The position numbers and the translations under genes were made by a program. The notes beneath the pieces are model-generated. The model saw nothing but the letters and a program-made list of their open reading frames with translations, made no database searches and was not told the DNA's origin. A stretch of 64,000 nucleotides of DNA, from contig OW804095.1 of assembly GCA_942159475.1 (NCBI GenBank), positions 146,858,314 to 146,922,313 on the forward strand, written 5' to 3'. The DNA is from Sthenelais limicola. Its lineage: Eukaryota > Annelida > Polychaeta > Phyllodocida > Sigalionidae. Of the stretch, positions 63,963 through 64,000 are shown piece by piece. Position 1 is the stretch's first letter; the number at the start of each line of letters is the position of its first letter.

Positions 63963-64000
63963 TAAAGGTTTGATCATACATACACTTGTGGACACAGTAA

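Overview
This is a eukaryotic window, almost certainly from an AT-rich animal genome and probably a marine invertebrate. I cannot name the phylum. The evidence is the absence of long open frames, non-LTR retrotransposon tails ending in AATAAA plus poly(A), a tRNA-derived SINE with A and B boxes, and very dense non-autonomous DNA transposons. I find no host protein-coding gene that I can defend. The frames of 60-135 codons fall inside repeats, in low-complexity DNA, or in single-copy DNA with no recognisable protein.

The window is built mainly from short inverted-repeat transposons, which I name by letter. Family A (~235 bp, ends GGGTCAGATTTTCAG, 4-bp target duplication) has about 25 intact or near-intact copies plus about seven worn ones. 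Family B (~407 bp, ends GTGATGTGTTTCAGG, 4-bp A/T-rich target duplication) has about 12 full-length copies plus fragments. Family C (~341 bp, ends GGGG, TA flanks, GCCGCCATTTTG near one end) has six copies. Families D (~240 bp), E (~105 bp hairpin), G (ends GGGCCYGTTGCATAA) and H (ends TTAAAGCTGCATTCTCAGCT) have two to ten copies each. Single elements are F, J, K, L and a 1.1-kb element M. A 4.2-kb element (24607-28785) has long inverted repeats and carries a broken gene resembling an invertebrate transposon-associated nuclease-like protein.

Layout. 0-9 kb: A, B and G copies, a LINE tail and GA-rich tracts. 9-12 kb: E, M, A and C. 12-16 kb: B, A, a LINE 3' end on the minus strand, and H fragments. 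17-24 kb: A, D, B, a LINE C-terminus, L, and an A nested in G. 24-29 kb: the 4.2-kb element inside an A copy. 29-38 kb: J, E, H, K, A and B. 39-41 kb: a CT-rich minisatellite. 42-46 kb: C, a GC-richer patch, and B nested in H. 46.0-47.5 kb: a 27-bp minisatellite that appears to descend from the H terminus. 48-54 kb: A, LINE tail, SINE nested in H, C copies with F nested, D nested in A, and a short single-copy patch rich in transcription-factor motifs. 55-64 kb: B, C, A and G copies between apparently single-copy AT-rich DNA.

The elements do not form a pathway. What links them is nested insertion: A in G (twice at the same point), A in H, A in K, the 4.2-kb element in A, D in A, F in C, B in H, and a SINE in H. 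This gives a relative chronology. All family assignments come from comparing copies inside this window; no database was consulted.
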